NCBI GenBank assembly: GCA_900170005.1
Contig: LT827128.1
Coordinates: 806,001 to 870,000, forward strand
From: Gordonibacter massiliensis (ex Traore et al. 2017)
GTDB lineage: Bacteria; Actinomycetota; Coriobacteriia; Coriobacteriales; Eggerthellaceae
Reading direction: 5' to 3'
Length of the DNA: 64,000 nt
Both the position numbers and the translations under genes were made by a program. Of this stretch, positions 7,688 to 15,998 are shown one piece after another; within the stretch, counting starts at the first letter, position 1, and every line of letters begins with the position of its first letter. The notes beneath the pieces were generated by a model, which was not told the DNA's origin, ran no database searches, and saw only the letters and a list, made by a program, of their open reading frames with translations.

Positions 7688-8977
7688 ATGGCGGAGCGCG
7701 GATCGGCAGGCGGCGGCGTCAACCTGCCGCAGGCTGCGCGCCACGTCCTGTTCGCGCTCGCGGTGGGCGTCGTGGGCGCCGCGGCCTCCATCGCGCTCTC
7801 GCTCTCCGTGGACCTGGCCGCTCGGCTCCAGGCGCGCTTCCCATGGCTCCTTCTGCTGCTGCCCGCGCTCGGCGCGGCTTCCGTGCTGCTGTACCGGGCG
7901 CTCAAGCTGCCCGCCCACCTCGCCACCGACACGATGGTCGACCGCCTGCGCCGAAACGACCGCGTGCCGCCCGCGCTGACGCCGGGCATCCTCGCGGGCA
8001 CGTTCCTCACGGTGCTCGGCGGCGGCTCGGTGGGCAAGGAGGCCGCGGCCCTGCAGATGGGCGCATCGCTCGGCGCGCTCGTGGGGCGTCCGTTCAAGCT
8101 GGCCCCCGTCCGCGCGGGCCGGCCGGCCATCCCGCGCGGCTACGCGGCGGCCGCCGGCATGGCGGCGTGCTTCGGCGCGCTCTTCTTCGCGCCCCTCGGC
8201 TCCACGGCGTTCGTGCTGGAGCTCGCGCGCTTCGATAGGGCCGTGGCGCGCCATGTGCCCACGCTGCTGCTCGCGTCGCTCACCGCGTTCGCCCTCGCGC
8301 GGATCACGGGCATCGGCGACGTGATCCCCCGTGTCGACGTGCCCGCCTTCTCCTGGCCGCTGGTGGCGCAGTGCGTGCTCGTGGGGCTCGCATGCGGGGC
8401 GGCCGGCACCGTGTTCGGGGTTGCGCTGCGCGGCGCGCGCCGCATCGTGCGCAGCCATGTGGGGCGGCCAGCACAGGCCGCCGTGGCGGGCGGGCTCTTG
8501 TTCGCGGGCATGGTGCTGGCATTCGGCTGGCAGGGCTTCGAGGGCACGGGCATGCCGCTTCTGCGCGGGGCGCTCGCGGGGCATGCGGGCGGCGCGGACT
8601 TCGCGGTGAAAGCGGGCCTCACCGTGCTCGCGCTCGGTTTCGGGCTCAAGGGCGGCGAGATCATGCCCATGTTCACGGTGGGCGCGCTTCTGGGCTGCGC
8701 GCTCGGCGGGCTCACGGGCGCCTCGGCGCCGTTCTCGGCCGCGCTCGGGCTGGCGGCGTTCTTCGCGGCCGCGAGCCGCTGCCCGCTGGCGGCCCTCTTC
8801 ATGGGCGCGGAGATATTCGGCCTGGCGGCCGCCCCGTACCTGGCGCTCGCGGTGGCCGTCGCCTTCGCGGGAAGCCGCGATGTGGGCGTGTTCGGCCGGG
8901 GCGCGGCGAGCGAGTTCGCGCGCCTGCGCGCCCGTGCGCGCGACGAGGGGCGCCGCCGGGAAGGCCGGAAGCGGTGA
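7688..8977 (+). CDS. ClC family chloride channel/antiporter, first of tandem pair
   Basis: 429 residues, many hydrophobic helices. The selectivity-filter region GGGSVGKEAAALQMG keeps the gating glutamate of the GxxGxE motif. A later segment KGGEIMPMFTVGALLG matches the second conserved filter motif. GKEAA in place of GREGP is nearer to divergent ClC clades, including the CLC-F fluoride exporters, but no fluoride riboswitch is visible upstream. The start at 7688 has only a weak GAGGCG; upstream in-frame codons are less likely because the extension is low-complexity. It overlaps the second paralogue by 4 bp (GTGA). Confidence 0.8.
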   Translation: MAERGSAGGGVNLPQAARHVLFALAVGVVGAAASIALSLSVDLAARLQARFPWLLLLLPALGAASVLLYRALKLPAHLATDTMVDRLRRNDRVPPALTPGILAGTFLTVLGGGSVGKEAAALQMGASLGALVGRPFKLAPVRAGRPAIPRGYAAAAGMAACFGALFFAPLGSTAFVLELARFDRAVARHVPTLLLASLTAFALARITGIGDVIPRVDVPAFSWPLVAQCVLVGLACGAAGTVFGVALRGARRIVRSHVGRPAQAAVAGGLLFAGMVLAFGWQGFEGTGMPLLRGALAGHAGGADFAVKAGLTVLALGFGLKGGEIMPMFTVGALLGCALGGLTGASAPFSAALGLAAFFAAASRCPLAALFMGAEIFGLAAAPYLALAVAVAFAGSRDVGVFGRGAASEFARLRARARDEGRRREGRKR

Positions 8978-10422
8978 GGCGCGCCGCGAGCCGCCTGACC
9001 GGGCAGCTGGCAAGGCACGCCGTGTTCGCGCTCGCCGCCGGCGCGGCTGGGGCGCTCGCGGCCGCCTTGGCCACCCTTGCGCTGGCGGCGGCTTCCTCTC
9101 TCTCCGCGCGCTTCCCCTGGCTCGTCTTCGCCCTGCCGGCTCTGGGCGCGGCCTCCATCGGGATCTTCCGGCTGCTGCGGCTGCCGCTGGGCGCCCAGCC
9201 CGGGTCGGTGGTGGAGGACGTGCGCGACGACGACCCCGTGCCGCTTGCCCTCGCGCCCGCGGCGCTGGCCTGCACATTCCTCACGGTGCTCGGCGGCGGG
9301 TCGGCGGGGGCCACGGCCACGGCGCTCGCCATGTCCTCCTCGGCCGCGTCGGGGCTGGGCAGGCTCGTGCGCGTGGAGCCCATCGCAGCGCGCGGCCCGC
9401 GGGAGGCCCGCCCCGGCTGGCCTGCGGCCTGCCGCATCGCGCGCGCGCTCCCCCCCCCGTTCGCGGTCGTCGGCCGCGTCAGAGGTGTATAGGGGACAGG
9501 GGCGGGGGAGGCCCGCCGCGGCTGGACGGCGGCGTGCGGCATGGCGGCGGCGTTCTCCGCCCTGTTCGCGGCCCCGCTCGCCGGAGCCGCGTTCGCGCTC
9601 GAGCTCGTGCGCTTCGACGGCGCCGTCGCGCGCCGCCTGTCGGCCGTGCTCGCCGCCTCCCTCGCCGCCTGGCTCGTCGCCCTGCCGCTCTCCGGAGGCT
9701 ACGCGCTTCCCGAGGCGGCCATCCCCAGCGCGTCGTGGAGCGCGGGCGCGCTTTGCGTGCTCGTAGGCGTGGCGAGCGCCGTGGCCGGCACCGCGTTCGG
9801 CTGGTCGCTGCGCGCGCTCCGCCGGGCGTTCCGCCGGACGCGCGCCCATCCCGCGCTCGTGGCGGCTGCGGGCGGCGTGCTTTTGTGTGCGCTCGTACTC
9901 GCGTTCGGGTGGCAGCGCTTCGAGGGCTCGGGGCTCGCGCTTCTGGATGACGCCTTCTCCGGGAAGGCGGGAACCTTCGACTTCGCCGTGAAGGCGCTGC
10001 TCACGGCGCTCACCCTCGGCGTAGGCTTCAAGGGCGGCGAGGTGATGCCGGCGCTCAGCGTGGGCGCGCTTCTGGGGGCTTCGTGCGCGGGGCCCGTGGG
10101 TGCCGCTCCCTCGTTCGCCGCGGCCATGGGAGCCGCGGCGTTCTTCGCGGCCGCCGCGCGCTGCCCGCTGGCCGCGGTGCTGCTGTCGGCGGAGGCGTTC
10201 GGCTGGGCCGCCGCCCCGTGGGCCGCGCTCGCCGTGCTGCCCGCCTACCTGCTCAGCGCTGACGTGGGCATGTTCGGCCGCGGCATCACGGCCCTCAAGG
10301 ACCGCAAGCGCCGCAAAGGTCGCCGCGCCGAGGATGGGGCGGCGGCGAAGGACGAACCGCCCGCCCGGCATGGCGCGCACAGCGAACACGGCGAGAACGA
10401 CGAACCGTCGCGCCGAAGATGA
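8974..10422 (+). CDS. ClC family paralogue, second of pair, interrupted by an assembly artefact
   Basis: As given, this gene is split: codons from GTG 8974 read to a TAG at 9490-9492, and the rest reopens at ATG 9541. Both halves are in the same frame and align along the length of the first ClC gene. Removing the 105-bp artefact (9401-9505) rejoins them into one 447-residue protein with a charged C-terminal tail. The gating motif is lost: GGGSAGATATALAMS stands where the first copy has GKEAA. The second motif KGGEVMPALSVGALLG is kept. It may act as the partner of the first protein in a heterodimer. Confidence 0.75.
9401..9505 (+). other. Nextera adapter plus error-rich duplicated sequence (assembly artefact)
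   Basis: Positions 9481-9499 read AGAGGTGTATAGGGGACAG, against the Tn5 mosaic end AGATGTGTATAAGAGACAG (16 of 19). The preceding 14 bases (9467-9480) match the rest of the Nextera read-1 adapter except at one base, so the full 33-nt adapter matches at 29 positions. Immediately before it, 9401-9466 is a noisy copy of the true sequence at 9506-9571. The unit is 105 bp, a multiple of three. The reverse strand encodes PLYTSDAADD, a peptide well known from adapter contamination. Confidence 0.93.
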
Positions 10423-10452
10423 AGTGCGCGGAAAGGGAAGGTAGGCGTTACA

Positions 10453-12327
10453 ATGATGGGCATGGAAACGAAACGAACCCCCTCAACCCAAACCAGGGCT
10501 GCAACGGCCGCATCGGCCCCCTCGGCCGACGAGCCCCGCGTGTCGGCGCGCGACGTGTTCGCGCGCTTCGTCACCTACTACAAGCCCTACAAGTTCCTGT
10601 TCTTCTTCGACCTCGTGTGCGCCTCGGTGCTCGCCGCGGTCGATCTGGCCTTCCCGCAGTTCCTGAGCTTCTTCACCAAGGAGTTCTTCCTGGAGGCGCC
10701 CGAGGTCATCCTCTCGACGCTCGGCTGGATAACGCTCGGGTTCGCGTTGCTGTACGCCCTGCGCACGGCTTGCCAGTACTTCATCACGGCGTGGGGCCAC
10801 ATCATGGGCGCGCGCATGGAGGCCGACATGCGCATGGACCTGTTCAAGCAGTACCAGCGCCTGAGCTTCTCCTACTACGACCGCAACAACACCGGCGAGA
10901 TGATGAGCAAGCTCTTAACCGACCTGTTCGACATCTCGGAGCTGGCGCACCACGGGCCGGAGAACCTGTTTATCTGCATCCTGAAGATCGTGGGCTCCTT
11001 CGTGCTGCTGTTCATGATCAACGTGCCGCTCACGGCCATCATGCTGGCGGCCACGGCGGTCATGGCGGCCTACGCGTTCTGGCGCAACTACAAGAAGCGC
11101 GTCATCTTCACGGAGAACCGCAAGAAGATGGCCGACATCAACGCGCGCCTGCAGGATTCGCTCGGCGGCATCCGCGTGGTGAAGTCGTTCGGCAACGAGG
11201 GCGTGGAGATTGGGAAGTTCGGCCGCACGAACGAGCGCTTCGTGGACACCAAGGAGAGCTCGTATCGGTTCATGGGCGCGTTCCATGCGGTGAACTCCGT
11301 GTTCACGGGCGTGCTGTACACCGTGACCATCGTGGGCGGCGGCTACTTCGTGGCCACGGGCGGCCTGGCCGTCGCCGAACTGGCCATCTACGCGCTGTAC
11401 ATCGGCATCTTCCTGTCGCCCATCGAGCAGCTCATCAACTTCACCGAGCAGTTCCAGAAGGGCTACGCGGGCTTCCGCCGCTTCATGGAGGTGCTGGCCG
11501 TGCGGCCCGACGTGCGCAACCGCCCCTGCGCCCTGCCGCTGGCCGCGGCCGAGGTTGAGCGCGGGCAGGCGGACGGCCGCGTGCGCGGGGAGGTGCGCTA
11601 CCGCGACGTGCGCTTCAGCTACGACGGGGAGCACGAGGTGCTGCGCGGCTTGGACCTGGCCATACCGGCGGGGACAACCGTGGCGCTCGTGGGGCCGTCG
11701 GGCGGCGGCAAGACCACCACGTGCTCGCTGCTGCCGCGTTTCTACGACCCGAGCTCGGGCGCGGTGGAGATCGACGGCATCGACGTGCGCGACGTGACGG
11801 TGGAAACGCTGCGCGAAGCCATCGGCATCGTGCAGCAGGACGTGTACCTGTTCGGCGGCACCGTGCGCGAGAACATCGCCTACGGCAAGCCCGACGCCGC
11901 GGACGCCGAGATCGTGGAGGCGGCGCGGGCCGCGAACATCCACGAGTTCGTCATGGGGCTTCCCGACGGCTACGACACGTTCGTGGGCGAGCGCGGCGCG
12001 CGGCTGTCGGGCGGTCAGAAGCAGCGCATCGCCATCGCGCGCGTGTTCTTGCGCAACCCGCGCATCCTCATCTTGGACGAGGCCACGAGCGCGCTCGACA
12101 ACGAGAGCGAGCGGGCCATCCAGGCGTCGTTGGAGCGGCTCTCCGAGGGTCGCACCACGCTCGTCATCGCGCACCGCCTGTCCACCATCCGCAGTGCCGA
12201 CCTCATCGCCGTGGTGGAGGACGGCGCCGTGGTTGAGCAGGGCACCCACGACGAGCTGCTGGAGCTGGGCGGCACGTACGCCCGCTACTACGAGATGCAG
12301 TTCGGCCCGGAGGTTCCGTCGGCCTGA
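10453..12327 (+). CDS. ABC exporter, fused permease and ATPase (MsbA/LmrA type)
   Basis: 624 residues. An N-terminal six-helix transmembrane domain (about 35-330) is followed by a nucleotide-binding domain with Walker A GPSGGGKTT, signature LSGGQKQR and Walker B ILILDEATSALD. The half-transporter should work as a homodimer exporting lipids, drugs or peptides; the substrate is not apparent. The ATG at 10453 is followed by in-frame ATGs at 10456 and 10462 and lacks a strong ribosome site, so the exact start is uncertain. It follows the ClC pair by 30 bp. Confidence 0.9.
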   Translation: MMGMETKRTPSTQTRAATAASAPSADEPRVSARDVFARFVTYYKPYKFLFFFDLVCASVLAAVDLAFPQFLSFFTKEFFLEAPEVILSTLGWITLGFALLYALRTACQYFITAWGHIMGARMEADMRMDLFKQYQRLSFSYYDRNNTGEMMSKLLTDLFDISELAHHGPENLFICILKIVGSFVLLFMINVPLTAIMLAATAVMAAYAFWRNYKKRVIFTENRKKMADINARLQDSLGGIRVVKSFGNEGVEIGKFGRTNERFVDTKESSYRFMGAFHAVNSVFTGVLYTVTIVGGGYFVATGGLAVAELAIYALYIGIFLSPIEQLINFTEQFQKGYAGFRRFMEVLAVRPDVRNRPCALPLAAAEVERGQADGRVRGEVRYRDVRFSYDGEHEVLRGLDLAIPAGTTVALVGPSGGGKTTTCSLLPRFYDPSSGAVEIDGIDVRDVTVETLREAIGIVQQDVYLFGGTVRENIAYGKPDAADAEIVEAARAANIHEFVMGLPDGYDTFVGERGARLSGGQKQRIAIARVFLRNPRILILDEATSALDNESERAIQASLERLSEGRTTLVIAHRLSTIRSADLIAVVEDGAVVEQGTHDELLELGGTYARYYEMQFGPEVPSA

Positions 12328-12344
12328 CGGGCGACTGAACCTGC

Positions 12345-12392
12345 CGACGCTGCGGTCCGCTCTGGCCCTCGCTAACTTACTGCGCCAACCTG
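12345..12392 (+). repeat. short copy of intergenic repeat B (core deleted)
   Basis: CGACGCTGCGGTC (12345-12357) and the block around CTTACTGCGCCAACCTG (to 12392) match the two outer ends of the long hairpin element at 27548-27679, but the roughly 100-bp hairpin core is absent. Confidence 0.6.
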
Positions 12393-12414
12393 TGCCGCTA
12401 CCCGGGGGCAGGTC

Positions 12415-12571
12415 AAACGCACGGTTTTCACCGTAATGTTGCGTTTCGATGACTCCTTTCGGGTTTGGTTGCACTCGATGAGACGGTGTGCGCGTGTTTC
12501 CCCAGCTCGCCTTCTAGTTGAAATAACAAGCGCGTGGCTGAACGCAACATTACGGCGGAAACCGTGCGTTT
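12415..12571. repeat. 157-bp element with 31-bp terminal inverted repeats
   Basis: The left end (12415-12445, beginning AAACGCACGGTTTTCACCG) is the reverse complement of 12541-12571 at 29 of 31 positions. The roughly 95-bp interior has no open frame. It could be a MITE-like element or a small structured RNA. This and the neighbouring repeats fill the gene-free 12328-13019 interval. Confidence 0.65.
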
Positions 12572-12617
12572 CGAACGGCCTCCGCTGTTAAACCAGCATC
12601 GACATGCACCTGCTCAG

Positions 12618-12745
12618 GTTGTCATCCTGAGCGGAGGCGGCGAAAGCCGCCGGAGTCGAAGGATCCCGCGCGGCGACAGCTGGAGGCGCCTCGGCTGCCG
12701 CCGCGCGGGATCCTTCGACTCGCTTCGCTTGCTCAGGATGACAAC
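12618..12745. repeat. dispersed hairpin repeat A, full copy
   Basis: An imperfect 128-bp inverted repeat: GTTGTCATCCTGAGC at the left and its exact complement at the right, with GAGTCGAAGGATC / GATCCTTCGACTC inside. Other copies lie at 20559-20682, 23053-23112, 39093-39137 and 50319-50446. No coding capacity or transposase is associated. Confidence 0.85.
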
Positions 12746-13019
12746 GCGCTGGCTTGCATAATGTCAATGCAGGTTTAACAGCGGAGAACGGCCGTGGAGG
12801 AAGATCCGACGTGTTCGGTAGTCAGAGGGGGCGCGTCTTTGCTCAAACGCTCCGGAAGGCTGCGGCCTCATGCGCAGCGCCGTTTGCCGTGCGACCGCAC
12901 GGGCGGCGCGCGGCCATCGCGCCGAGCGTCGGACGCGCGGGACTCAGCGTCCGATCTGTGCGATACTGGTGCGCGACGCCAAACGCGCGCGCGGCGCGCC
13001 GGTTGAACGGAGGGATGCC

Positions 13020-14348
13020 ATGGGGTATCCGCTACGCAAGATCATCGTCTTTTTCGCTGTGGGGGCGCTCGCCTGCGGGCTCGGGCTCGCGGGGTGCTCC
13101 GCGTCGGGAGACGAGCTCGACGGCGCGACCCGCGTGACGCAGACGGGCTATCCGGCGAAGCCCGACCCCGACGACTTCGAGGCGCAGGAGAAGCTGCGCG
13201 AGGACAACCCGGTGGACGCCGCCTTCCTCGACGAGCTCTCCGGGTTCTCCTACCGCAGCGCCGCGGCGGTGCTGGCGGGCGACGGCGGCTCGGCGACTCC
13301 CGGCGAGGCCAACGAGAACTATTCTCCCATCAGCCTGTACTACGCGCTCGCCATGACGCGCCTCGGCGCGGCGGGCGACACGGCCGACGAGATCGGCGCC
13401 GTGCTCGGCGGGGGCGACGCGACGGCGGCGGCCGAGCAGTGCGGGCATCTCCAAAACCTGCTCATGGCGGGCAGCAGCGCGGATATCAAGCTGGCGAACT
13501 CGGTGTGGCTGCGCGAGGGCGCGGAGTACCGGCAGGGCTTCATCGACGCGGTGGCCGGGAACTTCGGCGCCTCGCTCTACACGGCGCGGTTCGGCACGGC
13601 CGGCGCGAACGAGGCCATGGGCAACTGGATCGCCGAGGCCACCGAAGGCACCATCGCGCCGCAGGTCGAAACCCAGGAGGGCATGTTGCTCTCCCTTATG
13701 AGCGCCCTCTATTTCAAAAGCGAATGGGCCTCGCCCTTCGAAACCGGCGCCACCGAGACGGGCACGTTCCACGCCGCTGATGGCGATGCGGACGCCTCCT
13801 TCATGGAACAGCGTCTCGGCAAGCCGCGCGAGTACCGTGCCACGGACGCCTACACGCGCGCGAGCCTCGGGTTCGCCGACGGCAGCGAGATGACGTTCGT
13901 GCTGCCGGCCGAGGGGGTCGACGCGCGCGCCCTGCTGGCCGACGCGGCGGCGCTCGAGGAGGCGTTCACGGCCGAGGGCACGGACGAGGCCTACATCACG
14001 TATCGCGTGCCCAAGTTCTCGTTCGATCGTTCGTACGGCCTGATCGCGGCTCTGCATCGCATGGGCATGTCCGCGGCGTTCGACGATCGCGCCGACTTCT
14101 CGAACCTCTCCGACGTGGACGCCTACGTGTCGAGCGTGCTGCAGGAGAGCCATATCGGCCTGGACGAGAACGGCGTGGAGGCCGCCGCGTACACGAAGGT
14201 GGACATCATGGAGATGTCGGCGCTGCCCGACCCAACGCTCGTGGGCGAGCTGGAGTTCAACCTCGACCGGCCGTTCCTCTACGAGGTGCGCTCCCCGCAG
14301 GGCGCCGTGCTGTTCGTGGGGATGTGCGGAAGCCCCGACGCCGCGTAG
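13020..14348 (+). CDS. serpin family lipoprotein, predicted protease inhibitor
   Basis: 442 residues. A signal peptide ends in the lipobox LAGC (Cys26), so the mature protein should be lipid-anchored outside the membrane. The body shows serpin hallmarks: the N-W region near SALYFKSEWASPF, and near the C-terminus RPFLYEV with VLFVGMCGSP. The reactive loop has an inhibitory-type hinge ENGVEAAAYT (383-392). Counting from the hinge glycine as P15 puts P1-P1' at Met399-Ser400, the same bond as in human alpha-1-antitrypsin. This predicts inhibition of elastase-like serine proteases. The start follows GGAGGGA. No regulator is adjacent. Confidence 0.9.
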   Translation: MGYPLRKIIVFFAVGALACGLGLAGCSASGDELDGATRVTQTGYPAKPDPDDFEAQEKLREDNPVDAAFLDELSGFSYRSAAAVLAGDGGSATPGEANENYSPISLYYALAMTRLGAAGDTADEIGAVLGGGDATAAAEQCGHLQNLLMAGSSADIKLANSVWLREGAEYRQGFIDAVAGNFGASLYTARFGTAGANEAMGNWIAEATEGTIAPQVETQEGMLLSLMSALYFKSEWASPFETGATETGTFHAADGDADASFMEQRLGKPREYRATDAYTRASLGFADGSEMTFVLPAEGVDARALLADAAALEEAFTAEGTDEAYITYRVPKFSFDRSYGLIAALHRMGMSAAFDDRADFSNLSDVDAYVSSVLQESHIGLDENGVEAAAYTKVDIMEMSALPDPTLVGELEFNLDRPFLYEVRSPQGAVLFVGMCGSPDAA

Positions 14349-14453
14349 CGCGCGGTTGCGGCGCGCATGCGAAGCGTCTGGAGCGTCCGGCGAATTCGCT
14401 GGGGGGAAATGAGTGAAATGCGTGAAATGAACGCTGAGCGCGCTGATGAGGCC

Positions 14454-14482
14454 TTGCGCGGCGGCGTAACCTTTGGTACTAT
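14454..14482 (+). promoter_or_regulatory. promoter of rpmF
   Basis: TTGCGC (14454-14459), 17-bp spacer, TACTAT (14477-14482), about 70 bp upstream of the rpmF start. Confidence 0.6.
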
Positions 14483-14553
14483 ACCGTTTCGCGTGTTTAC
14501 TAAGCGAGAACGAGCGGCTGGGATTCGCTCGGCTTACAGAAGGAGCATAGATC

Positions 14554-14733
14554 ATGGCAGTACCTAAGCGCAAGATGGGCCGCATCCGCACCCATAACCG
14601 CCGCAGCAGCAACGACAAAATCGGCGCGCCGGCCCGTTCCGTGTGCCCGCAGTGCGGCGAGGTCAAGCTTCCGCATCGCGTGTGCCCGAACTGCGGTTTC
14701 TACAAGAACCGCGAAGTCATCGAGACGGACTAG
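14554..14733 (+). CDS. rpmF: 50S ribosomal protein L32
   Basis: 59 residues, full length for L32. It begins MAVPKRKMGRIRTHNRRS, as bacterial L32 does, and has the four zinc-binding cysteines as CPQC (31-34) and CPNC (44-47). AGAAGGAG precedes the ATG. In many bacteria rpmF follows a DUF177/YceD gene and precedes plsX; here plsX follows, but no YceD gene is recognisable upstream. Confidence 0.97.
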   Translation: MAVPKRKMGRIRTHNRRSSNDKIGAPARSVCPQCGEVKLPHRVCPNCGFYKNREVIETD

Positions 14734-14775
14734 CTTTTCCACCTGCGCTGGGTGCGCCTGTCGCAGCGAAAACGA

Positions 14776-14822
14776 GCCTCCCGACGCGCCAGCGCTATCG
14801 CTGACGCGTCGGGAGGCTTTTT
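14776..14822 (+). terminator. intrinsic terminator after rpmF
   Basis: A 13-bp perfect stem GCCTCCCGACGCG (14776-14788) / CGCGTCGGGAGGC (14805-14817) is followed by TTTTT. It lies between rpmF and plsX, so it may be partial and tune readthrough to lipid synthesis genes. Confidence 0.85.
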
Positions 14823-14848
14823 CCAGTTTACGGGGAAGGATGAGGAAC

Positions 14849-15862
14849 ATGGCCGATAAGGTTACGATCGCGGTGGACGCCATGGGGGGCGACGACGCTC
14901 CGGGCGTCGTGCTGGACGGCGTGGCCCAGGCGCTCGCCGCGGACGAGGGCCTGCACGTGGTGCTGTGCGGGCCGGCCGACGTGGCAGAGCCGTTCGCGGC
15001 GGCGCACGAGCGCTGCGAGGCGCGCGCGACCACCGAGGTCATCGGCATGGGCGAGCACCCGGCCGAGGCCGTGCGCAAGAAGAAGGACTCGTCCATCGTC
15101 GTGGGCTGCCGCCTGGTGAAGGAGGGGGAGGCCCAGGGCTTCTTCTCGGCCGGATCCACCGGCGCGTGCCTGGCGGCCGGCACCTTGGTCATGGGTCGCA
15201 TCAAGGGCGTCGCGCGCCCGGCGCTGGCCACGGTCATCCCGTCGCCCGTGCGCCCCGTGGTCATGTGCGACGTGGGCGCCAACGCCGACTGCAAGCCCTC
15301 CTATCTGGTGCAGTTCGCCCAGATGGCCACCATCTACGCCGAGAAGATCGTCGGCATAGAACGCCCGCGCGCGGCGCTGCTGAACATCGGCGAGGAGGAG
15401 GCGAAGGGCTCCCAGTTCGCCCAGGAGGCCCATGCGCTTCTGCGCGAGCAGCTGCCGAACTTCGCCGGCAACGCCGAGGGCGGCGACATCCTGGCGGCCA
15501 CGTACGACGTCATCGTCACGGACGGCTTCACGGGCAACGTGTGCCTGAAAACCATCGAGGGCACGTCCAAGACGCTGTTCAAAACGCTCAAGGGAATCAT
15601 GATGAAGACGCCGCTCACGAAGCTGGGGGCGCTGGCCATCAAAGGCGGCCTGAAGGAGCTCATGGCGCAGGTGAGCCCCGACACGTACGGCGGCGCGCCC
15701 CTTCTGGGCGTGAAGGGCGCGTGCATCGTGGGGCACGGCTCGTCGAACGCCTATGCTGTGAAGAACGGCGTGCTCACCACCGCCGGCGTCGTGCGCGCGG
15801 GCGTTTCTGAAATAATCGCGCAGACCGTGGCGGCGGGCGCGTCCTCGGCTACAATGGAGTAA
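14849..15862 (+). CDS. plsX: phosphate acyltransferase PlsX
   Basis: 337 residues. It makes acyl-phosphate from acyl-ACP, the first step of the PlsX/PlsY route to phosphatidic acid. The N-terminal hallmark VTIAVDAMGGDDAP is present, as are GSTGA, CDVGANADCKP and TDGFTGNVCLKT. The start at 14849 is preferred over ATG 14840 because AAGGA lies 8 bp ahead and the protein then starts at the usual family position. It precedes rnc by 136 bp. No acpP gene intervenes, unlike many Firmicutes. Confidence 0.95.
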   Translation: MADKVTIAVDAMGGDDAPGVVLDGVAQALAADEGLHVVLCGPADVAEPFAAAHERCEARATTEVIGMGEHPAEAVRKKKDSSIVVGCRLVKEGEAQGFFSAGSTGACLAAGTLVMGRIKGVARPALATVIPSPVRPVVMCDVGANADCKPSYLVQFAQMATIYAEKIVGIERPRAALLNIGEEEAKGSQFAQEAHALLREQLPNFAGNAEGGDILAATYDVIVTDGFTGNVCLKTIEGTSKTLFKTLKGIMMKTPLTKLGALAIKGGLKELMAQVSPDTYGGAPLLGVKGACIVGHGSSNAYAVKNGVLTTAGVVRAGVSEIIAQTVAAGASSATME

Positions 15863-15998
15863 GCGGCCTGTTGGCCCCGGCGTCTGCGTCGGGGCTTTCC
15901 GTGCGTCCGGTTCCCGCTTCGAGGGGGAGGCGGAGGGCGCCGTCGCCGCATCGGACACGCAAACGCAAACGAAACAACCTATCGAGGGCCGAACCTTC

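Noticed and set aside
12618-12745. Repeat A as an insertion sequence
   Set aside because: No transposase frame and no flanking target duplication; half copies and decayed copies suggest a non-autonomous repeat.
14367-14567. 66-codon frame upstream of rpmF, considered as a YceD/DUF177 gene
   Set aside because: It has no similarity to YceD, no ribosome site, and overlaps both the rpmF promoter and the rpmF start in another frame.
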